From assembly GCF_041734735.1 (NCBI RefSeq), contig NC_134878.1, positions 49,399,004-49,463,003 on the forward strand: a DNA stretch of 64,000 bases, given 5' to 3'. Of this stretch, positions 8,891 to 27,232 are shown piece by piece. Position 1 is the stretch's first letter, and each line of letters begins with the position of its first letter. The notes below the pieces were generated by a model. The model saw only the letters and a program-made list of their open reading frames with translations, was not told where the DNA came from and did no database searches. The stretch is from Babylonia areolata. Its lineage: Eukaryota > Mollusca > Gastropoda > Neogastropoda > Buccinidae. Both the position numbers and the translations under genes were made by a program.

Positions 8891-11415
8891 ACCACTTCAT
8901 AGACGTCTATGAAAACATCAGCAATCTGGAAGTCCCTCCTGAACATAGAGCTGCAGTGCACAGGGTCCAAGGTGAACTTCATGAGAAAGAGCCACAAGAG
9001 GAAGTCATGACCTCAGCTTTCACAGAGAAAGAGCTGGAGGAAGCGTTGCAGAGCCTCAACCTGAAGAAGTCACCTGGACCAGACAGAATCACAAATGAAA
9101 TGATTCTGCATCTTGGGATGAAGAGCAAGGCAGTCCTTTTAACAATCTTCAACTCCAGCTGGAAGATAGGATCAGTCCCACAGTGTTGGAGGGAAGTAGA
9201 CATGATCCCCATTCACAAAAAGGGAAAGGACAAGTCGAAGGCTGACAGCTACAGACCCATCAGCCTTACAAGCTGCTTAGGAAAGCTGATGGAGAGACTT
9301 GTCAACACTAGGCTTGTCTGGCACCTTGAGAAGTATCAGCTGCTGAGCCCTGAACAGGTAGGCTTCCGCCAACACAGATCAACAGAAGACCAGATCACAT
9401 TCATCGCTCAAAGCATTGAGGACGCATTCCAAGAGAAGAAGAACACGCTTGCTGTCTGGATTGACATGGAGAAGGCCTCCGACAAAGTGTGGAAGGACGG
9501 ACTCAGGCTCAAACTACGGTGATGTGGTGTGTCTGGGAGGATGTACACCTGGATCAGCCAGTACCTACACAACTGCCAAGCCCAAGTCAAGATTCAGGGA
9601 CAGAAGAGCAAAAAGGTGTTGAGACAGGGAGTACCACAAGGAGGAATCCTTTCGCCAGTGCTGTTCCTCATCTTCATAGATGCCATCGTCAGAGAACTGC
9701 CAAGAGGGGTCAGAGGAGCGATCTACGCAGATGACCTGGTACTCTGGTGCTCTGAAGAGTACACCACTACAGCACAGGTACGCCTCCAGACTGCGCTCAA
9801 CAAGTTCAGCAACTGGACCAAGGAATGGCTTGTCTCTGTCAACTCAAGTAAAAAAAAACCCATCAGAGTCTTCAGCATATCCTGCAAGAAGCAAGAGGCG
9901 AAACTGACACTGAACAACCAAAGGCTTGCAGAGGAACCCACTCCTACCTACCTGGGAGTGACCTTTGACCGCAGGCTCACTTGGAAACAGCAGATCACCA
10001 GATGCTGTAGCATGCTGGGGGGATGATGAACGTATCCTAAAGAAACTCTATATAGGGAGTCCAACCTGTAGTTGAATACTGGACATCAGCATGGGCATCA
10101 GCTGCAAAGTCTAACCTCGACCATCTCAACAAGATACAAAACCAAGCTCAGCATGTCATAACTGGCGCCATGAGATCCACCCCAATCCTGAAGATGGAGG
10201 AGACCACTGGGCTACAGTCATTGGAGGACAGAAGGGACACAAAGATCCACATCCAGGCAGCAAAATTCAAACGCCCTGAAAAACCATCCAATGAACAACA
10301 GAATGAGCAGACCCACCATGAGCCGGCTGAAAAGAGGCAGCTTCATCCACCAGTCAAGACGCCTTGAAAGACAAACCCCAGTCTTGATGGAACATGAAGC
10401 GAAGCCTATCCCGGCAAATGTCACCCACCCATCTTGGAAGAGGCAGGTGTTCCCAACAGGCGTCACCAGCATTCCCGGAGTGGAGAAGAGAGGAACACAG
10501 TCAGACACCCAAAGGAAGTTCCTGGCCATGGAGTACATCTGCAACCAGTACCCCCAGGAAGACTGGACCCATGTCTTTACAGACGCTCCGCCACAGAAAC
10601 AACGAGGGATGGTGGAGCTGGAATCTTCCTCCGATACAAAGACGGAGATGAAGAAATTGCAATCCCAACAGGAAAATACTCCACCAACTTTCGAGCTGAG
10701 CGAGAAGCCCTCTGTGAGGCAGCCACAACAGTCTCGCAGAACTCCACAAGAACAACAGGGCAGGTGGTGGTGTTCTCAGACACTCTCTCCGTGCTCCAAG
10801 CCCTCAAGAACTCCCGCTGCAAAGAAAAGAACCATCTCACTTCAGCCCTTGTTGCCCTGAGTGCCAGAGTGGAGAAAGTGGTGATACAATGGGTACCAGC
10901 ACACTGTGGCATCAGAGGAAACGAAAAAGCGGACATTCTGGCAAAAAGATGGTGCACAGAAGGAGCAGGCCAACAAACTGGTGTCATACAATGAAATCAA
11001 GACAATCATCAAGGCACAGCAAGGAATAAAGTGGCGCCTCCAGCACCCCAAATATAACCCAGAAGAAAGATACCATTTCCTGGAATGACGGGAACCGGTC
11101 AAGATCTTCCGCCTGAGGACTGGACAAAACCGCCTGCTCCATCACATGCACACAGTGGAGAGTGCCCTTGTAGTGAGGGACCAATGACAACCGACGACAT
11201 CCTTCAAGACTACGACGCATGCAGCATTGAAGAGGAAGTAATGGCCAACACCGACAGCAGTGGAAGCCAAACTGTACGGCACCCTGGAGGAGCCATGACG
11301 GACAGCAGCCTGCATCGAGGACACCAGGCTGCTCATCTAATGGGAGGTGAACGAGGAAGAAGAAGACTCATCAGACAGGCTGGACTGACACTGTGAAGGG
11401 GTAAAGAAGAAGAAA
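8891..11415 (+). mobile_element. LINE with reverse transcriptase and RNase H (I/Nimb-like group), decayed
   Basis: The reverse transcriptase core runs in pieces from 8956 to 10026: KKSPGPDRITNEMI, ADSYRPISLTSCLGKLMERL, motif A VWIDMEKASDKVW, motif B GVPQGGILSPVLF, and motif C YADDLVLW with both catalytic Asp present. Motifs A and B lie in different frames separated near 9522-9529. RNase H follows at about 10510-10950 (FRAEREAL, FSDTLSVLQAL, WVPAHCGIRGNEKAD), then a C-terminal Cys/His region near 11160 (CPCSEGPMTTD). At least three frame changes make it non-functional as one protein. The 3' end is near GGGTAAAGAAGAAGAAATTC. RT followed by RNase H is typical of the I/Nimb/Ingi group; the clade is inferred from motifs only. 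No endonuclease is seen, so it is 5'-truncated. Confidence 0.85.
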
Positions 11416-12304
11416 TTCTATTGTTCCCGAGACCCAGACTCTCTGATGCATATCTATACTGGTATAAACATATCTATGATTATCTTTAATTCTTGGCAAA
11501 TAATATTAATCTTAACTGTGATCAGATCTGTTCATCTTTGAAATAATTATCATAATGTTTTCAGAACTGGAATACTTTTATGCCTGAATCAGTGAATGTT
11601 GAAAAAGCACATAATTTACATTCAGTATATTTTCTGAAGCATTACATCCCCTTCTTTTTGGTATCAGTTTCTGCAAATGGACTCAAACATTCTAGAAACT
11701 CTAAGTAAAAAAAAAAAAATATTGCAAATGGTAAACAGACCAAATAGTTACATGTTGAAAGGGGATGTTGATCAATGTTATCTCACCTCTTCATATGCAT
11801 TTCTTACCAGTGTGGAAATTTCATCTAGAACAATACAGAGAATAAGATAACCCTGTATGTGGATGGTACAGATTTGTTATTATCAGAGGGTGATGCATCA
11901 CCTGAAGAACATTAACCATTGAAAAATTTGGCAAAGTATGTAGACAATTGCTAATGTAGAAAACACAACTTCTGATGTGGTTATCAAATGAACAAAATTC
12001 ACCTGAATTCTGACAAGCATTTCAAAACCCACAAATTAACAAATGTGAAACTTAATGTCTTGTTTCATGAAAATAATGTTATCTTAGGATGACCATGACC
12101 ATAAATTTGATAGCATTTTAACTTTATCATACTACTTACCAAATTCTACACACATACATGTAAGAATGATAAGAAACCGCCTTCTTTTGAAATCTTCACT
12201 GTTTGAAATCAAGATATAAAGTAGAAAGATAGGCTGAACAGATATACCACACCACACATACTTACCGCATAGTAGTCCACACTAACCTCTATTTGACTGC
12301 TACA
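11416..12304. other. No gene seen
   Basis: AT-rich, stop-dense sequence without recognised exon, RNA gene or repeat array. Confidence 0.6.
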
Positions 12305-12307
12305 CCA

Positions 12308-12560
12308 GTTTCAGTTTCTCAAGGAGGTACATGTATCACTGCATTCCAACAAATCCACATGCCACATCCCCTCTGCTTGGCAGATGCCTGACCAGCAGCG
12401 TAACCCAACACATTAGTCTTGTTGCATGCATATTTGTATACCTGTCAGAGTGAATTTCTTCAGAATTTTGCCAGAGAACAAAACTTCTGTTGCTAACAGT
12501 TCTTTTTCAGTGTGCAAAGTGCATGCTGCCCACTGGACCTCAATGTCTGGGTTATAAACT
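12308..12560 (-). mobile_element. tRNA-type SINE, head missing
   Basis: CAGTTTCAGTTTCTCAAGGA through AGTGCATGCTGCCCACTGGAC is the reverse complement of the body and tail of the SINE at 5067. It is old, with many substitutions. Confidence 0.7.
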
Positions 12561-13096
12561 CACTGAAATAAACAAACAACAAAACAACACCCACAACTTC
12601 CAATTGCAGTGGAGAAATTACTGATCATACAGCTCTCACTTGCTGTTGGCGCAACAGTAAGTTTATGTAAACTAATCTTTCCACAGCCGGCCTGTAAAGA
12701 AGTTTCCAGCAATCCAAATTATAAAAAAACTGAATACGAGTACATCAAAATGAGGAAAGTTCTCTTCTGTAGTATGTAAAATACATGCAGTGCAGATTTA
12801 ATCAGATTTTGTTTGTTTTCCATGACTGGCTTAATTTGGATTAAGTGGGTGTAAAGTAGAACTTATGAACAGACCACAAGTTACTGTCAGATGTATTAGA
12901 GCAGGTACAAAATGAAAAGCAATCCAATGGTAATGCATACTCTTGGATGAATTCAGATTCCTTTCGAGTTTTTGCAATTTTTAAATATCGTTTTAGGATA
13001 GAGGGTAGGCGATATATCTGACCAGGAAACTTACCAAAGCGAAGTTCTAGTTAATCATGCAGTCATTAATTCATTCCGTCTCTCCGTGTTGCCTTT

Positions 13097-13140
13097 GTGT
13101 GTGTGTGTGTGTGTGTATGTGTGTGTGTGTGTGTGTGTGC
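13097..13140. repeat. GT microsatellite
   Basis: A (GT)n run with one interruption. The surrounding 12561-13399 shows no gene. Confidence 0.9.
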
Positions 13141-13399
13141 CATTCTCAACAGTTTAAATCACCAACCTAATAGTTAAGATATCAATTTAGCTGAAAAATG
13201 CATTTGTATAACTGTGCATACACATACATCTGCTGATTATATCTACCAAGGTATCTTCATTATTTTGAAGCTGAAGACTTGAAGACTATTTCCTCTTGTA
13301 TTTGTCCAATACTTGTCACTTCAAGTACTAGTTTTGCAAGTAGACAGCACCAATAACGTCTATGGTGTCAGTCAAAGCAGAGATAACCTTTCAGGACCA

Positions 13400-13650
13400 C
13401 ATAAGGAAGAAGGTGAAAGAATAGACAAGATGCTCATCTGCCAATACAGTGTTCGTGAGGGTGAGGGTTCGATTCCCACTCTCGCCCTTTCTCCCAAGTT
13501 TGACTGGAAAATCAAACTGAGCATCTAGTCATTCGGATGAGATGATAAACTAAGGTTCTATGTGCAGCGCTCACTTGGCGCACTGAAAAAGATCCCAGCC
13601 AGTCCTCATGGCAAAATTCTGCAGAAGAAATCCACTGATAGGTACACAAA
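13400..13650 (+). mobile_element. tRNA-type SINE with head, 3' truncated
   Basis: The degenerate head includes box-B-like GAGGGTTCGATTCCCACTC. The body (AAAATCAAACTGAGCATC, GATGAGATGATAAACTAAGG, GCAGCGCTCACTTGGCGCAC) matches the family of the element at 5067. The terminal TCTCAAGG tail is absent. Confidence 0.75.
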
Positions 13651-15295
13651 ATCGCAGGCAGAAAAAAAGGGGGTGGTGTGGCAATCTCAGTGTAGCAACA
13701 CACTCTCCCTGGGAAGAGCAACCCAAATTTCACACAGGTAAATCTGTTGTGACAAAAAGAGTAAGACTTGTACAATACAATAACCTGCTATTTCTTATAA
13801 AGTTTATCACTATTTGTTATGTTGTATGCATAACTGAATGCAGAATTTCACTGTCAGTTGAAAAAAAAAATCTTTACAGTCCTTGGTTTAAGGTCAAAGT
13901 CATGGTAGCTATATTTGTAGCTGTTCATCTGTACTGTCATTGAAGAGATTCAAAATTAAGCTTTCTGAACACAAACATTTGAAATCACAGTTGGGATAAT
14001 CTGTTGATTATTTTGAACAGCGGTTTCCTGCATTTTCCAGGTTGTTTCTGTGTTGTTTGAGTCATTATGCAGTTTTTATCAATGTACAAACACAACTGCT
14101 TTTGTCTTCACTGAAGTCAAGGTTACAATAAAATTCCCTTTTTCCCCATCTCCAGATAATCATTATAAAAAACAAAACAAAAAAAAACAACCCCCCCCCC
14201 ACCCCCACAAGAAAATGTCATTAAACTTAAAAATGTAATCTTACAGTGCTCACTGAAGACATGATGTATTCTCATCCCAATCCCGACTCATCAGGGAAAA
14301 AGAGCAAAGCAAGCCTTCTAGAGGGGTTTAACAATCACTGGGTTCAAATGGCTAGACGCCAATCTTGAGAAGACTATAAGCTTGCCTCATCGAAAACCAC
14401 AGATTCAATGTGTGATCAAATTTCCTAACTTGTAAAGCACAACAGTTGCAACCCAGGCACTGATTTCTAGAATTGTAATCCTTGTCGTGCATTTGTCCCT
14501 CCTTTAAACCACCGCAGGAGAATCTCATGCTGGCATGCAAATAAATGATTCACAAACTTATGAATAATGTAACACAACATAAGATCATCAAAAAGTTCTC
14601 TCCTTCAATCACAAACTAAGAGATATTTGACTTTATCTTTTATTTGTCATCTCTTAACAAAAAAGACGTGGGTAATAAATCAAGCATAGCAAATCATTTC
14701 ACACACATTACCTTCTTCTCCACTGATCACCCCAAAGGACAAACGTTTCTGTTAGTTTCACTTTACATACCAGTTCACAAACTTGATACATATAGCTTCC
14801 TAACAATGCCTAAACAACAGATAAAGTCTGTAAAACAGCACTGGAACCTTAACTTTGGTGGAGGTTACACTGACAATCCTCAGATGGAGAAAACACCTGT
14901 TCATTGCCATTTTAAAGGCAAAAAAGAAAAAAAGAAAAAAAAAGAAGAAAAAAAGCTGTTGGGGAAAAATTTTCCATGCTAATAAGTCCGACAAAAAAAA
15001 AAAGAAGTCCGACAAAAAAAAAAAGAACACAAAAAACAAAGAAATCATACTGTCAAAGACAGAATTCACACAACTACCATCTGTATTATCAGCTCAAGCA
15101 GAAAAAAAGCACATTATGTTTGGTTTTTGCTTTGGAGACAAACATGCTGGTTACAGTGCATTTCTTTTTTGACAGTAAGAACAAAGCATCTTACAAAGAA
15201 ACATAAAAAAATAAACAGGAAAAAAACAATCTCTCACAAAAAAGCCATCTTGTACCTTCTTTTTTTTTTTTTTCCAACAGAAGAAACAAACCAAA
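13651..15295. other. Gene-free, A- and T-homopolymer-rich spacer
   Basis: Contains C-rich (near 14190), A-rich (near 14925-15025) and T-rich (near 15260) low-complexity runs. Lys- or Phe-rich open frames here are artefacts. It lies downstream of the Elongin C 3' end. Confidence 0.6.
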
Positions 15296-15375
15296 TTTAT
15301 TATGGCCACTAGTAGTGATCATGCTGATCCAGAAATGACAGATTGAGCCATATGATGTCACAGCAACCATTTATT
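15296..15375 (-). terminator. Candidate polyadenylation signals for Elongin C
   Basis: Reading the minus strand, AATAAA occurs at 15375-15370 and again at 15301-15296, about 0.8-0.9 kb past the Elongin C stop. That spacing suits a 3' UTR. Which one is used cannot be told from sequence. Confidence 0.4.
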
Positions 15376-16181
15376 ATCATTCAAGACTTTCTTCATTTCC
15401 AGTCTTGCCATATCAAAGGTGATCAAGCCATCAGTTCAAATGTTTTGGGAACTAACTTGACTTCCCATGTACACAACAAATGAAGGGAGACAATGGACAA
15501 CCAAACCAGAGCCAGAGAACAAAACTAAAGGAGACCATTGAGAACAATCTGAACTTCAAAATACTCATATCAGAGGGGCAGATCAGCTTGGCTGTACAAA
15601 TTTGTTGACATAAAAGGGGGTGACTAGAGTTGATACACCCCTGTCACTCTCTGGGGCCTCTGCCCATTCCTTTAGAACAGTATTTTCATAAGTTGTTACT
15701 TTGCTGACTTGAAAGTTTTGGAAAGGCTGAAAAGTGAAGCAATATCTTAAAGACTTTATGTACTTGAATACTAAGTAAAACTAGCTTGAAAAAAACAACA
15801 ACACTTTTTGATTAGTCATATAGCATTACTAAGTTAAAAAAAAGAAAAAAAAAGAAAAAAAAAAAAAAGAAAAAAGAAAAATGACTTGTAAAAGTGGTTT
15901 ATCAAGAATTTTACTTTTGCAGAAAATGTCTTACAAGAAAGAAATGGATGGAAAGGTTGTACCAAAATTTATCATCCTTCAAAGAGCATTTAGCATTTAC
16001 AATGGCTGAGAAAATGACAATAATGTTTCCCACAGGCACACACACTCATAATTACTCACTCTGCACATGAGTTAACGTAACAAATACATTTAACAAAAGG
16101 GGAAAAAAAGATTCGGGATCAGGATGGAATGAGGACAGTGAGGGGACAGAAAAAAAATCATGACATATTTCCTGAGCTCTT

Positions 16182-21461
<5,280 letters not shown>

Positions 21462-22365
21462 TTATACAACAATTGCAATTATATATATATATATATAATA
21501 ACTAAAGTGACGAAGTCGATGTTGACAGACCTTTAAGAAAAACCATGTTACAGACACAAAAATATGGGATAAGCTACAATTGTGCACTGTGCAATTACTT
21601 CAATGGCAATATCCACATTTCCTACCTGTGTTCTTTCAAATTCCATTCAGTTTCTTTCCAAAGACGGGAAAATTGTAAATTTGTTTAAATAGCATTAAAA
21701 TATTTTCTCAACATTTCTTCCCCTGTCAAGAGATGTAAAGGAGGCCAGTCATAGAGTGGAGGGGAAGAAGTGTTGAGTATATTATTATATTACAATGTTA
21801 TTTACCAACTCAAAACTTTTTCGGTCTTTATGGAGAAGAACTGGGGAAGAAAAATGGATACTGCCCAAAATGCGTATCAAAAATGCATCAATAAATATGC
21901 TTTCGACCCTATTATGACCCACGTACTGACAATTGTTACCAATTCATGAACACAGTGAGAGATCGTGGAAAAAAAAACAACAACAACCGAGCACTGAAGT
22001 TATTCAAAAGTCGAACAAGTCAACTGTCACCGGTTCACGAACACCGTGACAGATCATGGATAAAAACAACCGAGTACCACGTTAAAATCGACGAAAAAAT
22101 CTTTCGGATAGCATTATGTCAGTGTTGTTATATATCACTGTGACAAGCATCTTTCGGAACACTTTTTTGACAGTTCTTAGCAATATACTTGGCCTGAGTA
22201 ATTCAGATATTCAATGTACGAAACACGTCGGTAAGTAAAAATATTGGGCATGTCAGAATCCGCTGGGCAAACCAATGTGAACGCTGTTATTTCTTCTTCT
22301 TAATTCAGCGATAGACTTATTTTTATCGACTAAAACTCGACATTCTAAAGAGATGAAGACTCACC

Positions 22366-22560
22366 GTGATTAAACAAAAAATGTGCCAGTGACCAGTCAC
22401 CAGCCTGCCTTTTGAAAAAAATAAAAACAAAACGGGAGTTCGAGAGTTCTCGATTCTCGCGTGTTCCCTTCCCTGCCAACCTTGTAACCCGGATGAAAGT
22501 CACATGACACAGGCCTACGACTTCCAAACCCGTTTGTGGCGTTTCGGGTGTCTTTTTACT
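22366..22560 (-). promoter_or_regulatory. ELOC: Elongin C 5' UTR exon and candidate core promoter
   Basis: On the minus strand AATCACG/GTGAGT (exon end 22365, intron from 22364) is a strong donor. It could join a non-coding first exon to the acceptor at 21423. Upstream is a locally GC-richer block with GTCACATGAC (22499-22508), an M-box-like E-box, and CGCGAGAATC. The transcription start is not determined. Confidence 0.5.
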
Positions 22561-22866
22561 GTGTTAAGTTTGGAAGCGCTACTCAAATTCACTTGTCCTC
22601 ATCATTTTCGTCTTTACAAACAGGTTCTGAAAACAGTCCTCCTTGAACCATCACGTCTTCGACTTGTGTGAAAAAAGAACAAAAACAAACAAACTAAATG
22701 ATGATAATAATGATAACAATGTAGAGAGTCCACAAAACCTTCGACTTTGTAAAAAATCCAGTGAGCTGAAGAATCATACTTCTTCATCTTCATCTTCATC
22801 TTCATCCGTTGAGTGTCCACAATCATCAGGTTGATTATTCTGACACTTTTGGAGGGAGGTTTGGAG

Positions 22867-22883
22867 GGGGGGGGGGGGGGGTG
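22867..22883. repeat. Poly-G run at LINE 3' end
   Basis: An unbroken G stretch just beyond the 3' end of the minus-strand LINE. Confidence 0.85.
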
Positions 22884-25440
22884 ACGCGAAGAAAAAAAAA
22901 GTTTTCTTTACTGCAGGAGGCTGCTAGCTCTTGACCTGAATAGGTCTAGAGTCTCTGATGTCACAGCAGCCTCTGTCAAGTTGTTCCACTCCTGGATGGT
23001 ACGTGGCAGGAATGTTTTGTCGATAGTCTCGTACATATTGGAGGCGGTCTAGCTGGTGGGAGTGCAATCTTCTGTCACGTGAGGTTGCAGCTCTGAGTCA
23101 GTTTTGATTTTCCATCAGACAGGGCCTTTCCAAACTCCACATGTACTAAGTCATGTCTGATCTTATAGAGCATGGCGAGCCGTGCAACCTTTCTCCGGCT
23201 CTGCAATGATGTCCATCCTAATTCACTTATCATTTGTTGAACACTTGCATATCGGTGGTATTTATTGTTAACAAAACGGGCCGTTCTTCGTTGCACTGCC
23301 TCGATGGTGGTGATGTGGTCTTTTGTGTACGGATCCCAAACTGTGCACGCATATTCCAGGACTGGGCGCACCAGTGCTTTGTAAGCGGTCTCTTTGATAT
23401 TGCGAGCACTGATTTTCAGGTTGCGCCTCAGGAAACCTAGGGTCTTGTTAGCTTTACTGATGATGTTTTTTTATGTGTAGGTCCCAGCTTAGATCTTGAG
23501 AGATGGTAACCCCCAAGTATTTGGTCGAAGTGACATTATTTTGTCAAGATCTGACTGTGTAGATGGTAGCTTGGGACACTAAGTTTGTTCTTTCGTTTGG
23601 GGCTGATGACTCAGTGGAAGAGTGGTGCATTGCCAGGATGGAAAGCCATGTCCCAACTCTTTTCCCACTTTTCAAGCTTTTGTAGATCCTGCTGTAGATC
23701 ATCTTGGTCTTGGCTTCTTGTTATTTGCCGGTAGACAGCTGTGTCATCCACGAAGAGACGTGTCTGCTATGAGAGATTTTCGGGCAAGTCGTTAATGTAG
23801 ACCAGGAAAAGACTCGGTCCTAAAACGGAGCCCTGAGGTACTCCCGGCTTGACACTGACAAAGTCTGATCTGGTTCCATCAACCACAACTGCTTGTCGAC
23901 GATCTTGCAGGAATCCACCGATCCACCTGTTGACATGGCCCCAGACTCCATACTGATGTAACTTGTGGAGGAGAAGCGAGTGGTTTACCTTATCAAAGGT
24001 CTTTGCGAAGTCCATGATGACAATGTCTGTTTAGCTGCACTTTTCCATTGTCTCTGTCAGTTCTTCCATCAACTCTAATAGTTGCGTCTCGCAAGATCTT
24101 CCTCTGCGGAAACCAAGTTGACGTGGGGAAAGTATCTTGTTGCCCTCTAGGTGGTTCATTAGAGCACTGACACAAATGTGCTCCATGATCTTACAAGGCA
24201 CACTTGTCAGAGAGACCGGCCGGTAGTTTGCAGGATCGTAGTGCTCCCCTTTTTTGAATACTGAGGTGACATTTGCTGATCTCGTCTTCGGGTACAACTC
24301 CAGTGTTGATGGAGGATTGGAATATGCGAGTCAGTATGGGAGCAATTTCTGGCACAAGAATCTTCAGTACCTTGGGTGTTATCTCATCAAGTCCACAAGC
24401 TTTGTATGGATTTAATCCTTTGAGGAGCTTTAGGACACCATCCTCGGAGATCTGGATACTGGTCAGCTGCGGATAGTCTGCATGTCTAATCTGGCATTTC
24501 ACCTGAAATTCCTCAGTCCCTCGTGTAGGCTTTTCCTTCCGTGAATACAGATTTAAATTGCTTGTTCAGAGTTTCTCCTTGGTCCTCTTTGGCTCTGATA
24601 TCAGTCTGCCATTCACTTTAAGAGGGGAGACACCTACTTTTGCTGTCCTCTGATGCTTGATATAGGTCCAAAACCTTTTAAGCGAAGGAGGTTCACCCGG
24701 GGAAGTTTCAGTCATTTATATATGTTCAGTATTCTCGCCTGAGTTTGCGCTGAATGGTCCTTCGCAGTTTTTGGCATTCTTCTTTGAGCTCCTGGGTGCC
24801 CTTCTTTTTCATCATCTTGTACACTCGTGTTCTCCTATTGATGAGTTTTTTAAGCTCTGGAGTAACCCAGGGTTTGCTGAACTTTGGGCGGGCCTGTTTG
24901 GATGGAACGTATGTTTCCACTGCCTCAGAGTAGACTGCCTTAAACATGGTCCACAGTTCTTGTGTTGAAAGGCTACCCTCTCCCTTTTCCAGCCTGCTAT
25001 CTAGTTCTTTCATGGCTTCCCTCATCCCGTCCCAGTTGGCTTTGTTGTACAGGTGAATCTTCCTCGGGTTTTGCTTCGTCTTCTGCACATTTACGTTGTA
25101 CTCGCAGTACACAATCTCGTGATCCGATACGCCCATTACAACTTCGACTCTCGGGACTAGGCTTGGCGTGTTTGTGAGGACTAGGTCGAGTGTATTTTCC
25201 AGTCTGGTAGGTTCTATGACCATCTGTTCGAGACCATGGCCCCTTAATGTCTCAAGTAACTCCTTGTGTAATTCAACATAGGACGTTTTCTTCTTCAGAG
25301 TGGTCGACTCCCAATCCCATCCTGGGAGGTTGAAGTCTCCCCCAATCATCACATGAGCGTTGGAAATCATTGAGAACCGGTCGAGTGACTCTTTGAATTT
25401 TCTCAGGCCTTCTACATCTTTAGTTTGGGCTCTCTGTATT
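22884..25440 (-). mobile_element. CR1/L2-like LINE, 5' truncated and decayed
   Basis: Reading the minus strand: the second half of an AP-type endonuclease (GDFNLPGWDW and SDHEIVYCEY, 25370 downward), then a linker ending KLRRTIQRKLRREY. The reverse transcriptase follows (CGLDEITPKVLK, YDPANYRPVSLTS, motif A MDFAKTFDKVNHSLL, motif B GVPQGSVLGPSLF, motif C LFVDDTAVYRQ). The C-terminal domain is MRPVLEYACTVWDPYTKDHI (to about 23075). Several stops and frame changes interrupt it, for instance a stop just before QTRLFVDD. The 5' end stops inside the endonuclease at about 25440, against a SINE. The DPYTK-type C-terminus places it in the CR1/L2 part of the Jockey superfamily. Confidence 0.88.
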
Positions 25441-25467
25441 TAATTTCGTGTGTGGGAGCAGAATAGG

Positions 25468-25623
25468 AGGTTTCAGTTTCAGTTTCTCAAGGAAGCGTCA
25501 CTTCGTTCGGACAAATCCATATACGCTACACCACATCTTGTAGGCAGATGCCTGACAGCGGCGTAACCCAACACGCTTGTCACTGGCAGGCCTTGCCGGC
25601 GGAGTACCGTGATGCTCACTATA

Positions 25624-25713
<90 letters not shown>

Positions 25714-26035
25714 TTTTACAGCCGGTGTACCTATCAGAGTCGGGACTATCTTTTTATATATTTTTGCTAGAGGACAACATTCTCGTTGCCATCGTTGTTT
25801 TTTTTTTTTCAGAGCGCTAACTGCGTCACAGTGCTGCCAGTGCTGAACACGGGACCTCAGTAGTCTCATCCGTCCGACTCGGACTGACTCAGCCAGCAGA
25901 CGATCCGTCCGTCTGTTTGATTTTCCAGTCAGACTAGGGAGAAAGCGGGGCGAGAGCAGGATTCAGTCGAACCCACACCCTCACGGACTCTGTATTGGCA
26001 GCTGAGCGTCTTAACCATTCTGTCACCCTTCTCCT
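25468..26035 (-). mobile_element. tRNA-type SINE with internal TA/TG microsatellite
   Basis: On the minus strand the head is at about 26030-25960 (GAATGGTTAAGACGCTCAGC and GGTGTGGGTTCGACTG). The body and tail run to TCTCAAGGAAGC-type sequence near 25470. A TA run then TG run (about 25623-25712) interrupts the tail, so the element is longer than its relatives. Confidence 0.8.
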
Positions 26036-26040
26036 GGGAA

Positions 26041-26580
26041 TAGGAGGGATTATAGCAATATTAACCACAGCAATTTCATGCCACACAGGAACAACACAGA
26101 ACTGAGCGAACAACTACACATAATAAAACTCCAGACTGAAATACAGGCTAAATGATTTCATGGATAAGCAGTACAAATTTGAACTCAAAATCTTAAAATA
26201 TCACTGGTGAGACTCATTCAAGACTGATATCAAACAATACAAGCACGACAAATAGGCAAAGGAGAAATTTATGGCATGAAATCAAGGGAGGTACTGACCG
26301 TGCAACCAGAAATATATTAGTACCTCTGAAAGAGAGAACACACACTGAAATGATAAATCTTCTGAACTCAGCACACACAATATTAATACACCAAAAAATA
26401 TTTTTAAAAGGAATCAATACAATCACAAAATTATTATCAGACTGATTCTTACTAAAGTTAAACAGGTACAAGCTAATAATGACCACCTCGCTGGCGGTGA
26501 TCGGAAATCCTTTTTGAGGACTATATCACTGTCCGAGCAGCATTATTCACTCACTGTAGGCAGTAACCAGCCCCACTCAA
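26041..26580. other. No gene seen
   Basis: AT-rich spacer between two SINEs, no exon or repeat array recognised. Confidence 0.55.
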
Positions 26581-26749
26581 CACCACGTCGGTTTTTTTGT
26601 TTTGTTTTTGTTGTTGGTTTGTTGTTGTTGTTGTTGTTTCCGTTTTGTTGAATTACTCCCTTGTCACGACAGATTTTTCTGTGTGAAATCCAGGATGCTC
26701 TCCTCACGAGAGCGCGTCGCTACACCGGCTGAAGGCACCACCTTTTTTC

Positions 26750-27012
26750 TTTTCTTTTTTTCTGTCTGCAATTTTACTGATTTGTTTTCCTATCCATCGA
26801 AGTGGATTTTTCTACAGAATTTTGTCAGGGACTATAATCCCTTAACTGTTGTCGTGGGTTCTTTTACGTGCGCCAAATGCATGCTGCACACGGGACCTCG
26901 GTTTATCGTTTCATCTGAATGACTAGCGTCCAGACCACCACTCTAGGTCTAGTGGAGGGTGAGAAAATCTGACGACTGCCGGCGCGCTCAGATTCTCTCG
27001 CTCCTATGCGGA
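26750..27012 (-). mobile_element. SINE with a different tRNA-like head but a shared central module
   Basis: On the minus strand the head is TTGAGGTAACGCGTCCGCAT followed by GAATCTGAGCGCGCCGGC. The body then joins the module of the 5067 family: CATTCAGATGAAACGATAAA, CCGAGGTCCCGTGTGCAGC, TTTGGCGCACGTAAAAGAAC. The tail is truncated near a GTT-rich run at 26595-26645. Confidence 0.75.
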
Positions 27013-27181
27013 CGCGTTACCTCAATGCCAACACTCCACACTAAATATAGCAATTGTACATAGGCATTGGAACAAACACCACGTAAGGAACTTTTCCAGT
27101 TCACAAAACGATTTATTTAATGTTAATGCCCTAATTTTATTGGCGTGACATATGTTATGTGCGTGCATACGTGCCTACATC

Positions 27182-27232
<51 letters not shown>

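Noticed and set aside
22643-22834. Short Ser-rich plus-strand frame divergent from Elongin C
   Set aside because: It reads through a CTT/CAT repeat and has no homology or splice evidence.
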